Below are positions 1-11,631 of a stretch of DNA of 64,000 nt, piece after piece. How positions within the stretch are numbered: the first letter of the stretch is position 1; each line of letters starts with the position of its first letter. The notes beneath the pieces are model-generated. The model ran no database searches and was not told the origin of the DNA. It was given only the letters and a program-made list of their open reading frames with translations. The stretch comes from Cornus controversa (taxonomy: Eukaryota > Streptophyta > Magnoliopsida > Cornales > Cornaceae). The position numbers and the translations under genes were made by a program. The stretch covers positions 27,370,001 to 27,434,000 of the forward strand of contig CM048845.1 in the NCBI GenBank assembly GCA_026545225.1. Direction: 5' to 3'.

Positions 1-932
1 AAATAAATAAAAGAATCAAATCGCACCATCTCTGTAATAAGTAAATGCCTCTTTTTCTCTTGAAGTTGTCGGAATTATTCGTAATAAGATATTGGCTACA
101 ATTGAAAAGGTCTTGTCAATAAAATTTCCATTTATTCACGATCTAGGCATAGGTAGCAATCCATTATATAATTCTTCTCATTACTTCTCGTGGGAAAATG
201 ATCCCACAAAAAAAGAATTGTACAGTACAAAATAACATAAAAACAAATTCATTTAAAAAAAAATAAGATGGACCTTTTGCTCAAATTGTTCCTTTTTGTC
301 AGGAATCAATAAGAAATATTTGAACCCTATTAGAATTCCTCCAAATGTAGTAGTCAATGAGGGGAACTATTCCGATTTCATTGAAATTACAGATTAGGAT
401 AACTCGAAAAGTTTTGATTGAATTAGGATCCAAAGAAGAAAAAAGGATCGAATAATCATTCTATGATGAAAATAGAATAATCGTGGGATGTTTTATGAAT
501 TTGTAATATATCTATGGTGTAGGGGGTTTGTTTTTGTTATTGAGAACTCTAAACCCGGAAAGGAATTTGAGAATTCTTATGGTATGGAATCGTAGTCGAA
601 ATATAATCATGATCTAAAGGTATCTATTAACCATAGTCTAAAAAATATAGACCTATGAATCAGTTGATTCGTTCTAATTCATTGATTTAATCCGATATAA
701 AAGAAATAAAAAGAAGGGAACGTCGTCTTCACAAACATGAATAGAATTGTTTTTAACAGTTTTTCACAAAAAAAATTTTTTTATCTTTATCTACGAAGCC
801 TCGAAGGAAATATCTTTCTTTGAAGAAAAATTTTCTTTATAGTTAGAATTGATTGGTCGTACCTATCCACTAATTTAATATCATATGAATAACTCGCTAT
901 TCACTCAGTTTTTGGGTCATAATTATTATGTA

Positions 933-1019
933 GGAGAGATGTCCGAGTGGTTCAAGGCGTAGCATTGGAACTGCTATGTAGGCTTTTGTTTACCGAGGGT
1001 TCAAATCCTTTCGCCGAAA
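933..1019 (+). pseudogene. trnS-GGA: Decayed plastid tRNA-Ser (GGA)
   Basis: The 5' half matches plastid tRNA-Ser almost base for base: acceptor start GGAGAGA, D arm, an anticodon loop with GGA in the TTGGAAC context, the long class II variable arm, and a T loop TTCAAAT. The 3' acceptor strand (about 1010-1019) no longer pairs with the 5' GGAGAGA, so the acceptor stem cannot form normally. A nuclear plastid copy is not expected to be expressed. I call it a fossil tRNA. Confidence 0.85.
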
Positions 1020-1065
1020 GGGAGCAAAATTGTTCGAACCCTTGTTCTTGTTATTTTAGTTAGGT

Positions 1066-1387
1066 TTAAGTCCGACAAGAATAATATTCTACGACTAGTA
1101 ATTCATTTATTTTCAAACCAACCCAGTTACTATCTATTATTTGATTGACTAATTCTTTATATTGGAATGGGTGAAGAGTCAAATGGTTTGGCAATTCCTC
1201 ATGAGGGGATGAATCGAGATAATTTTGAATCAGAGCTCTGGATTTTTGTTCATCCCTCGCCGTAATAATATCTTGGGGTTTACAGTGATAACTTGGTATA
1301 TCTACTATACGACCATTAACTAAAATATGTCTGTGGTTAACTAATTGGCGGGCTCCAGGAATAGTCGAAGCCATACCCAATCGAAAA
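1066..1387 (-). pseudogene. rps4: 3' half of plastid ribosomal protein S4 gene
   Basis: Reading right to left, the frame encodes about the last 105 residues of plastid small-subunit protein S4. It includes the S4 RNA-binding segment ([18 protein letters not shown]) and the normal C-terminal run ending near VVEYYS. The family is about 200 residues, so roughly half is present. The upstream part is missing because the plastid insertion ends here. The stop codon is at 1066-1068. Several residues differ from the usual plant sequence, for example HCKPQD where plastids usually have RCKPRD. It lies tail-on to the tRNA, as in chloroplast genomes. There is no start codon or nuclear targeting sequence, so it is non-functional. 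Confidence 0.9.
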
Positions 1388-3125
1388 AGGTTGTGTGCGG
1401 GGACAGCCTATTTTTGTTGATTCTGATGAGGATGAAGAAGAGGAGGATGCTTCACTGTGTCAATGAAAACCTGTTGCTCGTTGAGGATCTTTTCGTTTCC
1501 ATTATGCATGTTCCCTTCAAGTGGCAAGGCTTCCGTTGATAAAATTCTCTGTGCCTTTATTCTGTGATACTACTCATGGATGATCAAACCAACGGGTTCC
1601 TTTGGCTTCCTATTGAAACTGGCAAGCTAGCATGATCATTACTTTCTTCATTTGAGTGTGAAATTAGGTACTGGTTCACCTTGCTTAACTAAGTGATGGC
1701 TAAGAAGGAGCAGTATCACAAGGAGCTATTCAATCAACATTCTACATGCAAGTTATGGATATCAGGGGCAGGAGGCGTATATTTAATTTTTTGTTCAAAT
1801 CTGAAAGTTTGATGACTTTGCCCTTCTAGTTCCTTCAGTGAAATGTTTAGCTTTCTTGAAACTCCAGAAATGAAGCTACTTTACGTGCAGTTTCATGGTC
1901 AAATGAAGGTACTGAAGCCATGTTGACATTTTCATGAGAACTTTTATTGACTTAATATTGTTCTCCAATTTTGAACATGATCATGCTACATGTGATTTAA
2001 TTCATGAGAAGGCGACTCAATGAATTAGCAGTATACAGAGAATTAGCTTTAGTTAACTAATTAATATGTTCTTGAAATAAATGGTTAGTATTCATGACTT
2101 GGATCTGCCCTAAGGATATTGCTGATTGCTACTGGAATGACAATTTACATACATCCCTTTGACATTCAATTAACGAATTTAGTCCCACTACATGATGAAA
2201 TTTTCTCAAAAATCATAACCAAATTCAAGTTTTTTTGACATTTGTTAAGTTGTCAAAGTAAGGAATGGAATGACTATAGCTGGGATCGGAGAATTGATTT
2301 GGGGTACCTTAACAAGAAGTATTGAATGAGCATTGTTTGTGATATATATATAGTAGATTTAAAGATGTCCTCACTCCTTCTGGATGAGACTACTCTACTC
2401 TCTTTGATGCCTGCAATCACTCTCACTCCACCCACAGGTGTTGGTTAAATCCAAATTGTAATAGGAAACTAGTTTTCGATTAACCTTTTGTAATACATAA
2501 ATTAGTGTTTATTTGATTTCTTGCACAGAAATCTTCTCTAGCTCCATTTCCAAGTTGACAATTGTTCCCCTTTTTTTAAGAGTATGAATTATGTTAACAC
2601 AAAAAGACATGTAGATTTTGAGAGGGGAATTTCCAATTTAGGCTATGCTCTAAGTTGGTTCATTTATGTACATATCCTTATCCCATATCTTCAACTTCGA
2701 CAGCCTTGGTGACCATTACCATCACCATCATTTATGCCCTTTAACTACCATAATTGATGCATAATAGGTGGGGTTGGATTATTTGGAACACTTGGACAAA
2801 AGGCCTATCGAAAACTATAGAAAATTAGTCCAAACTTCAAATGGTCTAAACTTATGGACGACGCAGTCAATTTCGCCTGAGATTGGAGTCATTTTCAAAC
2901 TCGGAATTAGGTCATTTCGGTAGAGTTTCAGTTTATTGTAGTCATTTTTCGTACATTCCTAAGTTCGTGTGATGTTTGCAATCAAGTCATATTCAGTTTG
3001 TTTTGATTGGTGGGTCCTCTAATTTCGCGAGACTTACAAGTGAGTTTTATAGGTCTTTTGCGCTAGTAACTAAATTTTTAGATTACCTTTCGGAAAAAGA
3101 AAACAATTTTTTTTATATTTTTTTC

Positions 3126-3127
<2 letters not shown>
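1388..3127. other. Non-coding stretch, no gene recognised
   Basis: I see no long open frame, RNA gene or recognised transposon here. A short acidic run (DSDEDEEEED) can be read on the plus strand near 1420-1450, just inside the plastid junction. It could be an exon scrap of the gene the plastid DNA landed in, but stops follow quickly and nothing supports a gene model. Confidence 0.5.

Positions 3128-3164
<37 letters not shown>
3128..3164. repeat. (TA)n microsatellite
   Basis: About 18 uninterrupted TA dinucleotides in an otherwise unremarkable AT-rich stretch. Confidence 0.95.
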
Positions 3165-3167
<3 letters not shown>

Positions 3168-3670
3168 CTACAAGTGGGTGTAAGGCTAGCTCCTACTATT
3201 GCATAGTTTTTTTTTATTAATATGAACTCGAGTTCTCTCTCTTTCAAACCTAGTGAACTATCGACAATAGAGAAATTTTTAGATGGTCCGGAAGCATGTG
3301 ATCCTAACCAATCAGAAAAAGTAATCAAATGTGTCAACTTTATTCAGCTTTTTGATTGCATGACATCTCTTGATTGGGTTCGGACTACTTAATAATTTCT
3401 CATCAGCAATGACAGGCATATATGCTCAGAGTGGGCAGTTGACCTATGAATTTTTTTTTCTTTCTTGTTATATAGATACATATATATATTGTGAATTTTA
3501 AAAAATGTCCCCCTATGTTGCAAAATTATAAATTTGGCCACCACCTTTTTACCTTCCCAAAAATTTTAAACCCTTCCCCACCCCCCCACCCCCCATATAT
3601 GACGATCACTTTCTTAATTCAGTCTTGTTATTTGGGTGCTTAAATACAATTCTTGACCTAATTTATTGTT

Positions 3671-4115
3671 TATTTCAATTATTTGTTTGTAAAAAGATTT
3701 TTTGATATTTGAGTTACATTTATCCTTATTGTGCATTAGTTTTCTTCATTTTTTGAGGTTCAACTTTGGATTCGGTCTAATTTTGTAGCCAAGAGTTCTT
3801 TGATTATTGATGGTCTTTGTATTTTTTACTTATGATTATTGGTCTTAATTATAATATTTTTATCAAACTCTTCCCCCTTCGCCTCCCCCTCCCCCTCCCC
3901 CTCATCTCTGATGATTGCTTTCAATTATTTGATTGTAAAAAGATTTTTTGATATTTCAATTATGTTTATTCTTATTGTGCTTTAGTTTTATTCATTTTTT
4001 AAGGTTTAGCTTTGGATTCGATCTGTTTTTGTAGCCAAGAGTTGTTTGATTATCGATGGTCTTTGTATTTTTTAGTTCTGATTATTGGTCTTTATTATAA
4101 TCTTTTTGTGTGAGA
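3671..4115. repeat. Direct duplication, 246 bp period
   Basis: Two copies of a block of about 190 bp start at about 3675 and 3921. They share a TCAATTATTTG start, a TTTGATATTT run, a GTAGCCAAGAG motif and a TGGTCTTTGTATTTTTTA motif in the same order. Differences are scattered, so the duplication is old. A C-rich tract (3585-3600, and 3875-3903 in the spacer) precedes each copy. No coding potential was seen in either copy. Confidence 0.8.
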
Positions 4116-4500
4116 GGCAAATGATAGTATATCTTGATTGATTTTTCAAATAGAAAAGGTATTTATTAAATCCAACCAGAAGATTGGATTCATATGATGT
4201 AAGTTTTTTAATAATTATGTCTTGGACTGATTTAAGTTGAAATAGGTTGTTGATTTATTCAAGTAATATATAAATAGAATGTTGGTTGCCTTTAAAAGTG
4301 ATATTGAGTGAAAGTGATTATGCTAGTAATCTTCTACAATGAGGAAATGATTGAAAAATCTACTATGTTAATGCCTGGTATAGCTAGCTTAGGCAACAAG
4401 AGTGAACAACAAAAATAAATCACACATCTTCACTAGTGCCATGCCCCAATAACATACACCGCACCAGTTTGCAGAAAACATAAACACACATCATGAAACC
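4116..4500. other. 3' flank of the receptor kinase gene
   Basis: AT-rich sequence downstream (in transcription sense) of the receptor kinase stop codon at 4501-4503. It should hold the 3' untranslated region. I see no second gene and no certain polyadenylation signal. Confidence 0.4.
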
Positions 4501-7500
4501 TCAGTTGCGAAGCAGTTGTTGTTTGATCTTACCTAGTTTAACTATCACTTCTTTTATGTTACTCCTCTCTTCTGGTACCTCTCTTGAACATTCCAACCCT
4601 AGTTCTATAATAGCTACAAAAATACCTTGGGTGACACTCATTTCATTTCCTCCTGCTGTCAACAAACCTTTGTCAATGACTTCTGTTATTTTGTGAGGAA
4701 ATGATGCACTCACCCATTGCTTGAGACTCAATTCTTCAGTGAAAATTTCATTTATGGGGTTTTTTCTTGTGAATGTCTCCAACAACATTATTCCATAGCT
4801 ATATATATCACCTTGAATTGACACTCTTCCCTCTGAACCATACTCTGTCAAGACATTCATTTTGTTCAAGCATGGTCAAAATTCATATCTTCATTGTTTA
4901 TCATATATTGCTAATCCTTAATTACATGGAAAAAAAAATGCAGTGAACAACTCATTTGTAACTGATCATTAGAACTATGCCAATACATATTTATGTATGT
5001 ATAGGTAAAATTGATGCATTTCTATCGCAACTTACGTCATTACAACAATATTAATTAACGATAATTTTTTTAAAAAAATATAGAATAGTAATAATATTGG
5101 CTAGCAAGGGTCTGAGTTACCATCCATATATAATTTAATATTCTAACAATTTTGAAAAATTAAAAGGGCGAATTGCATTAAACCCCCCTTCAGAATTGTT
5201 TCTGCAAAACCCAACCAATCGAGGGGAATGGATATGCAATTTGTTCAATTGTGTGAATTTAGCTAAAAGATTCTTTTGTTTTTCTCTTGAATAATATATG
5301 AACTTATATTTTTTGTTACAAGCATCACTATACTTATTATTAAAGAAAAGCATTAAAAAAAATTTAAAAAGTAAAATTCATAGTTTTGAAACTACATGTA
5401 AGTTCAAATTTTATATGATTACTCATATTATATATACCATTATTATATTATTTATATTATATTTCTGATTTTATACAATGTGTATGTACAATGTGCACAC
5501 ATATATACATATTTACATATATATATGTATAATAAAGTTAAATTACTCTAAGTATATGAGATGGACATTTGATCATACAATTAGATTAACAAAAATAAAT
5601 CTTAATTACAAAAAGTAATTGAATGGCATAAATAACTACTAATCTTAGAGTAGTTTAACTTTATTATGCATATATATGTAAATATGTATATATGTGTGTG
5701 CATTTGTTGTTATGGTTGAAAAAAAGAAGAACGTAAACTTTATAAAGATCATTGATGTAAATTATTAACTTGATTCAACAAGACTGACTACATGATTTTT
5801 TTTATTTTACATTTTAATATAGTAAGTTTTTCTCTCATGTAAATAAAAGAAAATATAGTAGGTTTTTCTCTCATCTTGTTTGGTTGAATAGAAAAAAAAA
5901 GAGGGGAAAGGATATTGCAAGATTTAACTATGCAAGACATATGCTAAAGAAATAATATTTAGCTGCACTCATAACTATGAATTTTATTTTTTTATTTTTT
6001 GACGTTTTTCTATAATTAAAAGTATGGTGATGCATGTAACAAAAATAAAAAGTTCAAATATTATTATTCAAGAAAGGGAAAAAAATAAAATCTTTTAGCT
6101 AAATTTACGCAATGGGGCAAATTGCATAAAACTCCCCTTTAACTTGGTGGGGTTTTTTAGTAATATTTCCTATAAAGTAACCCCTCTCGAATAATTGAGG
6201 GTTTTTTTTTTTTGAAAAAAAATCTCAAGGGAGTTTAATGAAAATCGTTAATTCTCGAGGGAGGTTTAATGCAAATTGGCAAAAGAAAAAATTAAAAGGA
6301 AGTTATATAGTAAAAGTATGGTGAATAAGGTTGAAAACATTTACCAGGCGCAATGTAGCCGATTGTACCTAAAGTCTCCGTTTGTGTTGCAGTCTTGTTT
6401 TCAGCTAAAATCTTTGCAATTCCAAAATCACCCACGTGTGCGACCATCTCTTCATTTAAAAGGACATTGCTAGGCTTCAAATCACAGTGGACAACAGGCT
6501 CTAATTGACCATGGTGGAGATACTCCAAAGCTAATGCAACATCAAGCATAATGCTGACTCTTTGAAGGAGATTCAAGCAGTAGTTGTGAGAATATAACCA
6601 CTTCTCTAAACTTCCATTAGGCATGTATTGCAAAACCAAAGCTCTTAATTCATAGTTAGAACATGTACTTATGACCTTAACAAGATTTCGATGCCTAACA
6701 GTTCGTAGTACTTTGCATTCCGCTTCAAAACTTTTGAGAGCATCCTCAAGTAGTAAGTTTAAAATTTTTACAGCAACATTCGTCCCATCAGAAAGTATTC
6801 CTTTGTACACAGCACCGAAACTTCCTACTCCAATCAGGTTCGCTTCACAAAAGTTATTTGTAGCATTACAAAGCTCTTGATATGAAAAAAACCTATGTTC
6901 CATTGCGGCTAACAAATTATAAGCAGAACTCGGAGCTTGTGCTTTATTTCCACAATTTTTTCTGGGCATCATATACAGAAGAGCAACGAAGATTGACATT
7001 GATGCAACAATGGCTGGAAGAACATATTTGTAAGGAAAATGTTTATTTCTTGAACCTGTGCATGGCGGAACCTGTAAAGTAGGCTTCCCACAAAGCGCTT
7101 CGTTCTTCATAAAAGATTTCGCTGTAAAATTTGAAAAAGGACCTCCACTTGGAATCTCCCCAGATAGCTTATTATAAGAGAGATTCAAATATTTGAGATT
7201 CGAAAGTGCCTCCAGAGACTTGGGTATAGAACCAGATATGTTGTTGTGGGAGAGGTCCATGAAATCTAGCGATATCAAGTTCCCAAATGATTCAGGTATG
7301 GGTCCCCAAAATGAATTTTCGGACAAGTCGATAGAACTTAGACTTTGAAAGGCTCCAAAAGTGCTTGGAATGTTACCTGAGATTTGGTTCCAAGACAAAT
7401 CTATGATTACAAGTGATTTGCTTGCTCTAATGTTGAGATCTAGAATAGTTAACGAATTGAATGACAAATTCAAGAACCAGAGATTATCCAAGCTCCATAA

Positions 7501-9285
7501 ACTCAATGGTATTGATGAGTTCAATGAATTAGAATACAACAACAACGTCCGCAACCCACTGACATTTCCGATGCATCCAGGGATTGATCCAGAGAAGTTA
7601 TTGTTATTGAGTTTAATATCTCCCAAGTTGCGCAAACTGCAAATCTCCTTTGGAATGGATCCTTCAAGCCTGTTATCATCAAGGTACAACCTTTGCAACT
7701 CTTTCATACCCTTGATTGTAGATGGAATGAATCCGTTGAAATTGTTGCCACTCAGGTAAAGATAATTCAAGTTTGTAAAGGAGCCAATTCCGTCAGGAAT
7801 TCGACCCATTAGTTGGCAATTAGATGCATCAAACATGAGAAGGGAAGTAGAAAGATTTCCAAAAGAATCTGGTAAGATGCTGTGAAATGGATTATAAGGT
7901 ATAAACAACATTTTCAAGGATTTCAAACTTGTCAAAGAAGTGAGAAAACTAAGTTCCTGACTTCCCGGTTCTATAGTTAATTGGTTTTTCTCCAAATTAA
8001 GTACTGTGAGTGATTCCAAGTGGCCTAGACTTGCTGGTACTGGTCCAATGAATTGGTTGCCACTTAGATCTAAGAGAATGAGCATAGAAAAATTGGACAG
8101 ATAGGAAGGGATGTTTCCACTAAATTGATTTTTTCCAAGGAAGAGATATTGAAGATTAGAAAGTCCGGTGGTACAGCTCAAGGGAAGATTTTCGGAGAGG
8201 TCATTAAATTCTAATCCAACTTCTTGTAAAGAAGAGATGTTGAATAAAAATGGAGGAATTGAGCCAGTGAGATAATTTCTACCCAAAGTAAAAAATTCCA
8301 AACTTGGAATATTACCTAACTCGTTAGGAATATTGCCATGGAACTTGTTTCCTTCCAAAGCAAGCAACTTTAGGCTTGACATGTTAGCAAAGAAAGATGG
8401 AATTGTACCTGTGAGGTTGTTTAGTCCTAGATAAAGCTTACTGAGACTTGGAACATTAGATTTCTCATTAGGAATATTGCCATGAAACTTGTTTTCTTCC
8501 AAACCAAGCCGTTCTAAGCTTGACATGTTAGCAAAGAAAGATCGAATTGTACCTGTGAGGTTGTTTTGTCCTAGATAAAGCTCACTGAGATTTGGAACAT
8601 TAGATATCTCATTAGGAATATTGCCATGAAACTTGTTTGCTTCCAAACCAAGCCGTTTTAAGCTTGACATGTTAGCAAAGAAAGATGGAATTGTACCTGT
8701 GAGGTTGTTTTGTCCTAGATAAAGCACACTGAGACTGGACAAACTACTCAATTCTTTGGGTATGCTGCCAGTAAATTCATTCCTTGGCATAGACATGATT
8801 TGAAGCTGTCGGCAATGTTGTAAACTTGCAGGGATCACTCCTTCTAAGTAGTTAAAATCTAATGCGAGTACCTTCAAGCGACGCAAATGACTGATCTCGT
8901 GAACAAGTTGACCACGAAAATTGTTGGTACGAAGATCTATCACTGTGAGGAAGGAGAGGTTACCCACATGAGGGGAGATGGTGCCATGGAGTCCAATCTC
9001 ACGAAGCTCCAAAGCTGTGACTCTCTGCTTGTGTCGGCGGCTACATGAGACCCCAACCCATTGGCAAAAGTTAGTTTTTTGAGTCCAGTTACTCTCCAAA
9101 GTGTTGTTGGGGTCGAACGTGATTGCAGATTTGAAAGCAAGAAGAGCCAATTCATCGGTGTAGTTTGACGAAAACAAGGCACGACAAACCGTGCATGACG
9201 AAAACAGTAGCTGAAGCACTAATAGCAGCAAGACAATGCCAAACCTCTCCATTTTCAAGGTTCCAAATACACACAGTGAGTGCAT
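4501..9285 (-). CDS. LRR receptor-like kinase, subfamily XII (non-RD)
   Basis: Predicted single-pass plasma-membrane receptor kinase of the FLS2/EFR/Xa21 type. Exon 1 is 9285-6345 and exon 2 is 4844-4501, with a 1500 bp GT-AG intron. The frame runs through without a break and gives 1094 residues. Order: signal peptide about 1-36; LRR N-terminal cap about 42-82; leucine-rich repeats about 93-715 with many N-glycosylation sites; a membrane segment about 754-772; kinase from about 800. The glycine loop is GVGSFGAV (819-826), the ATP-binding lysine is K840 in VAVK, the catalytic loop is HCDLKPSN (933-940) and DFG is 953-955. C934 before the catalytic aspartate makes it non-RD, typical of immune receptors (family knowledge). 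The intron falls at APE, the usual place in this subfamily. The first Met gives a slightly long signal peptide; Met12 (codon at 9252) is an equally good start. The ligand is unknown. All key kinase residues are present, so it is probably functional. Confidence 0.93.
5167..6280. mobile_element. Foldback / long-TIR element in the kinase intron
   Basis: The two ends are inverted copies of each other: 5167-5190 (GGCGAATTGCATTAAAC) matches the reverse complement of about 6257-6280. A longer inverted pair lies further in, about 5240-5345 against 6012-6115. The core holds a third inverted pair, listed separately. The run AAAAATTAAAAG occurs on both outer sides (5155-5166 and about 6288-6298) and may be part of a target-site duplication. 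There is no coding capacity. It reads as a non-autonomous MITE-like or foldback element lying wholly between the splice sites. Confidence 0.7.
5493..5702. repeat. Inner hairpin: 60 bp inverted repeats, about 90 bp loop
   Basis: The arm 5493-5552 is nearly the exact reverse complement of 5644-5702, including AATAAAGTTAAATTACTC and its partner. It is the centre of the larger foldback element. A transcript of the kinase intron would carry this stem. Confidence 0.85.
8335..8760 (-). repeat. Three near-identical 144 bp units in the LRR region
   Basis: Within exon 1 the same 48-residue block, two LRR units, occurs three times in a row with a strict 144 bp period. Anchor positions are 8383, 8527 and 8671. 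Each copy carries NNLTGTI, FFANMSSL and NKFHGNIPN. The copies are far more alike than the other repeats of the ectodomain, so this is a recent in-frame expansion of the receptor, at about residues 187-330. Confidence 0.9.
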
Positions 9286-9355
9286 TAGAAAGAAAGAGAG
9301 CTACTAGCTGAAGACTTCTTTGACAGGGATTTCATATTCGTCTCCCGTTTCCTAG

Positions 9356-9363
9356 TATATATA
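9356..9363 (-). promoter_or_regulatory. Likely TATA box of the receptor kinase gene
   Basis: A TATATATA element lies 71-78 bp before the first ATG, reading on the minus strand. Plant TATA boxes usually sit about 30 bp before the start site, which would give a 5' leader of roughly 40 bases. The position fits well, but TATA runs are common in this AT-rich DNA. Confidence 0.5.
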
Positions 9364-9611
9364 CTGCGCAACACTCCCAGCAAAAATCAAATCATAAACA
9401 CATTCATGGTGCTTGACCAATTATACGTCCGAGTCTTCTTTGATTAAGATGTTCATAGCTAATAGTTAGATTACGAGTCTTCTTTTCTTACTTTTTTAAG
9501 TGTTACCTGAAGAAGCAACTTAAAGCGAGTCTGTGATTCAACAAAACAATACAAAAAATAAATAAATAAATGATTAAGAGTCTTTTTTTATTTTTTTTAA
9601 ATGGATAGAAG
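9364..9611. other. Upstream region of the receptor kinase gene
   Basis: Non-coding. The motif CCGAGTCTTCTTTGATTAAGATG occurs near 9429 and again near 9896, with a variant near 11964, so this promoter-side DNA shares short blocks with the larger repeats to its right. Confidence 0.5.
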
Positions 9612-9895
9612 TTACTGCATTGGCCATCTGAAGCTCATTTTTATTTTTTTAATTGTAACTTTAAGAAGAAACGGACTGTGATACGGCAATAGACTAAATG
9701 AAAGATAGCTTTTATTAAATCAAACAACAAATAATTTCAAATTTAAGTAATACGAAAAATCACTATCAAACTGACGTGTGTGCTCGGCAATTAACAATTT
9801 ACCGTTAACTACATGTCTTGGCTTTGCCGGCCATGCCACTTAAATAAATAAATAAAATTTGACCCTAGCATTTCTCTGGTCATCCAAGCAAAAAT
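9612..9895. repeat. Copy 1 of a 280 bp direct repeat
   Basis: Runs from a TACTGCATTGGCCATCTGAA motif to TTCTCTGGTCATCCAA. It matches 11632-11913 closely along its length, with only scattered differences. No open frame. It could be a duplicated promoter-side segment or an unrecognised non-autonomous transposon. Confidence 0.85.
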
Positions 9896-10242
9896 CCGAG
9901 TCTTCTTTGATTAAGATGACAATACGACACGCTAAGAAAAAATATCTTCGACTGCAGTCCAAGCATTTGGAAAACATATAATAACCTATCCTTTTTATAA
10001 TATATAATACTTCAATTGTTTTTTTTATTTCTCGTGGTAAAACTTTTTTTTAAGACTTTTAGCTTTAAATATAATTCTGCTAAGATATTGAATTTGATTT
10101 TCTTCAATATTGTTCGGTTGGAGAAGATAAAAATTAAAAGAGATAGAGAAGAGAGCTATTGAAGAGAGGGAGGAATAAAGAAAAAGAAAAAAAAATAAAA
10201 GAAGAAAAAAGTCAATAGATTCATTGAAGGAGGCAAATATAG

Positions 10243-10408
10243 AAATATATATATATATATATATATATAATGATTGTTTTTAACTTATACAATATATATA
10301 GTACGTACTTTTTTTTTTTTGGACAACTTTATCTATGTTTTCAACTTATACAGTATATATAGTACTAATTTTTTTTTTTGGGGTTGTTTTCTCTATTTTT
10401 TAACTTAT

Positions 10409-10452
<44 letters not shown>

Positions 10453-10470
10453 ACTATTCTTTTTTTTTTT
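10243..10470. repeat. AT microsatellites and a 60 bp tandem repeat
   Basis: A block of TTTTAACTTATACAATATAT followed by AGTAC and a T run occurs three times, starting near 10276, 10338 and 10397. (AT)n tracts lie at 10243-10269 and 10411-10449. The short frame that crosses it is just translated repeat. Confidence 0.85.
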
Positions 10471-10825
10471 TTGACGCGGCCCTTAGATTTTGGAGGCCTT
10501 GGCCGCCATGCATCTGAGTAGCAGCATCTCCCGCAACATCTCTAAATTTAACTATCCAAATTTAAATTTGTGTAGCCACATCAGCATTTAAGCTAGTTAC
10601 ATTAACTTGTCAGGATCTCTAGAATTTGACTTCACAACAGTTTCTCTAGATTCCTCTAGTCAATTTCATTAAAATTTAATATTATTAATTATTTTTTATC
10701 TATTTCCTAATTGTTTAATTTTAAATGATTATATTCCTAACAACTTTATTTCCAACGGCTATATTTTAAACGACTATATTCCTAACAACTATATTTTTCA
10801 TCTTTTATAAACACTTATTTGTTTT

Positions 10826-11150
10826 GCTGAAAGACAAGAGACATGCAAGAAAGATGTGGAGCGAGCATTTAGGGTCTTGCAAATCAAGTGGACAATAACG
10901 CAAGGACCAGTGAGTTATTGGGATAAGATAGATTTGTCTCTCATAATGAGAACATGTATCATTCTTCACAACATGATCATTGAAGATGAGCGTTACATCA
11001 ATACTAGAATTTGACAGCCACCAGAAGAGAGGATCCCGAATCCCATTGAATGATTAGATCCTAATGTTTTTGCGACACACATCTATGCTCGCCAATTCCA
11101 GTACTGTAGCAGAGAGACAAATATACAATTAAGGAATAACTTGATCGAAT
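10826..11150 (+). pseudogene. PIF/Harbinger transposase C-terminal remnant
   Basis: From 10826 a 62-codon frame reads as the C-terminal end of a PIF/Harbinger (DDE_Tnp_4 class) transposase. Motifs seen are KKDVERAFRVLQIKW, the WDK step, then MRTCIILHNMIIEDE with the catalytic glutamate region. The frame stops at 11012-11014. A further scrap with LRNNLIE, the usual tail of these proteins, is seen near 11131-11150. The first two catalytic aspartates and all N-terminal sequence are missing. No matching ends were identified, so this is a dead fragment of a DNA transposon. Confidence 0.8.
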
Positions 11151-11631
11151 TGGTGATGAAGATGAAGACAATTAAGTTTATGTTGCTTTTTTATATACTA
11201 CAATATTTAATTTGTGTTATTTTTTTATGTATTAGAATCTTTAATTTGTATTATTTTTTATGTACTAAAATCTTTAATGTGTTTTTTTTTATAAATATAC
11301 TAGAGTATTTAAATTATGTTACATTTTCTTGTTTTTAAGATGTTAGGAAATATTATATAATAATATTTTAATAAATCTTATTTTGAATGAAAATAAGTCA
11401 AAACACGACATAAGTGTTACTCAAATTGAAGCTCTCGAAATTTTATATCTCACAAAAATAATTTAATCAAAAAATTTAATTTGTAGTAAAAATTATACAA
11501 GTTTAAAGAAAGAAAACCAAAGAAATATATATATATATACGTGCGTACGTACACACACAAAGGTGATGGGACAGCATTTTGCTTAGCCAGAACCAAATTC
11601 CCCTATCGTTTAAGCTATAAGCAACATGTGT

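Larger units (their letters stand above)
1..1387. other. Nuclear insertion of plastid DNA (NUPT)
   Basis: The segment keeps chloroplast gene order: an AT-rich spacer that fits the ycf3-trnS interval, then trnS-GGA on the plus strand, then rps4 on the minus strand. Homology to rps4 stops abruptly near 1387, in the middle of the gene, and unrelated sequence follows. That is what an inserted fragment looks like, not an intact plastome. Both the tRNA and rps4 have changes from the usual plastid sequence, so the transfer is not very recent. The left boundary lies outside the window. The identity of the spacer is inferred from gene order; the two genes are recognised directly. Confidence 0.85.

Noticed and set aside
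933-1019. A working tRNA-Ser gene
   Set aside because: It matches plastid trnS-GGA, but the acceptor stem no longer pairs and it sits in a nuclear plastid fragment.
10274-10474. A hydrophobic Tyr/Ile/Phe-rich frame
   Set aside because: It is a translation of the AT microsatellite and the 60 bp tandem repeat.
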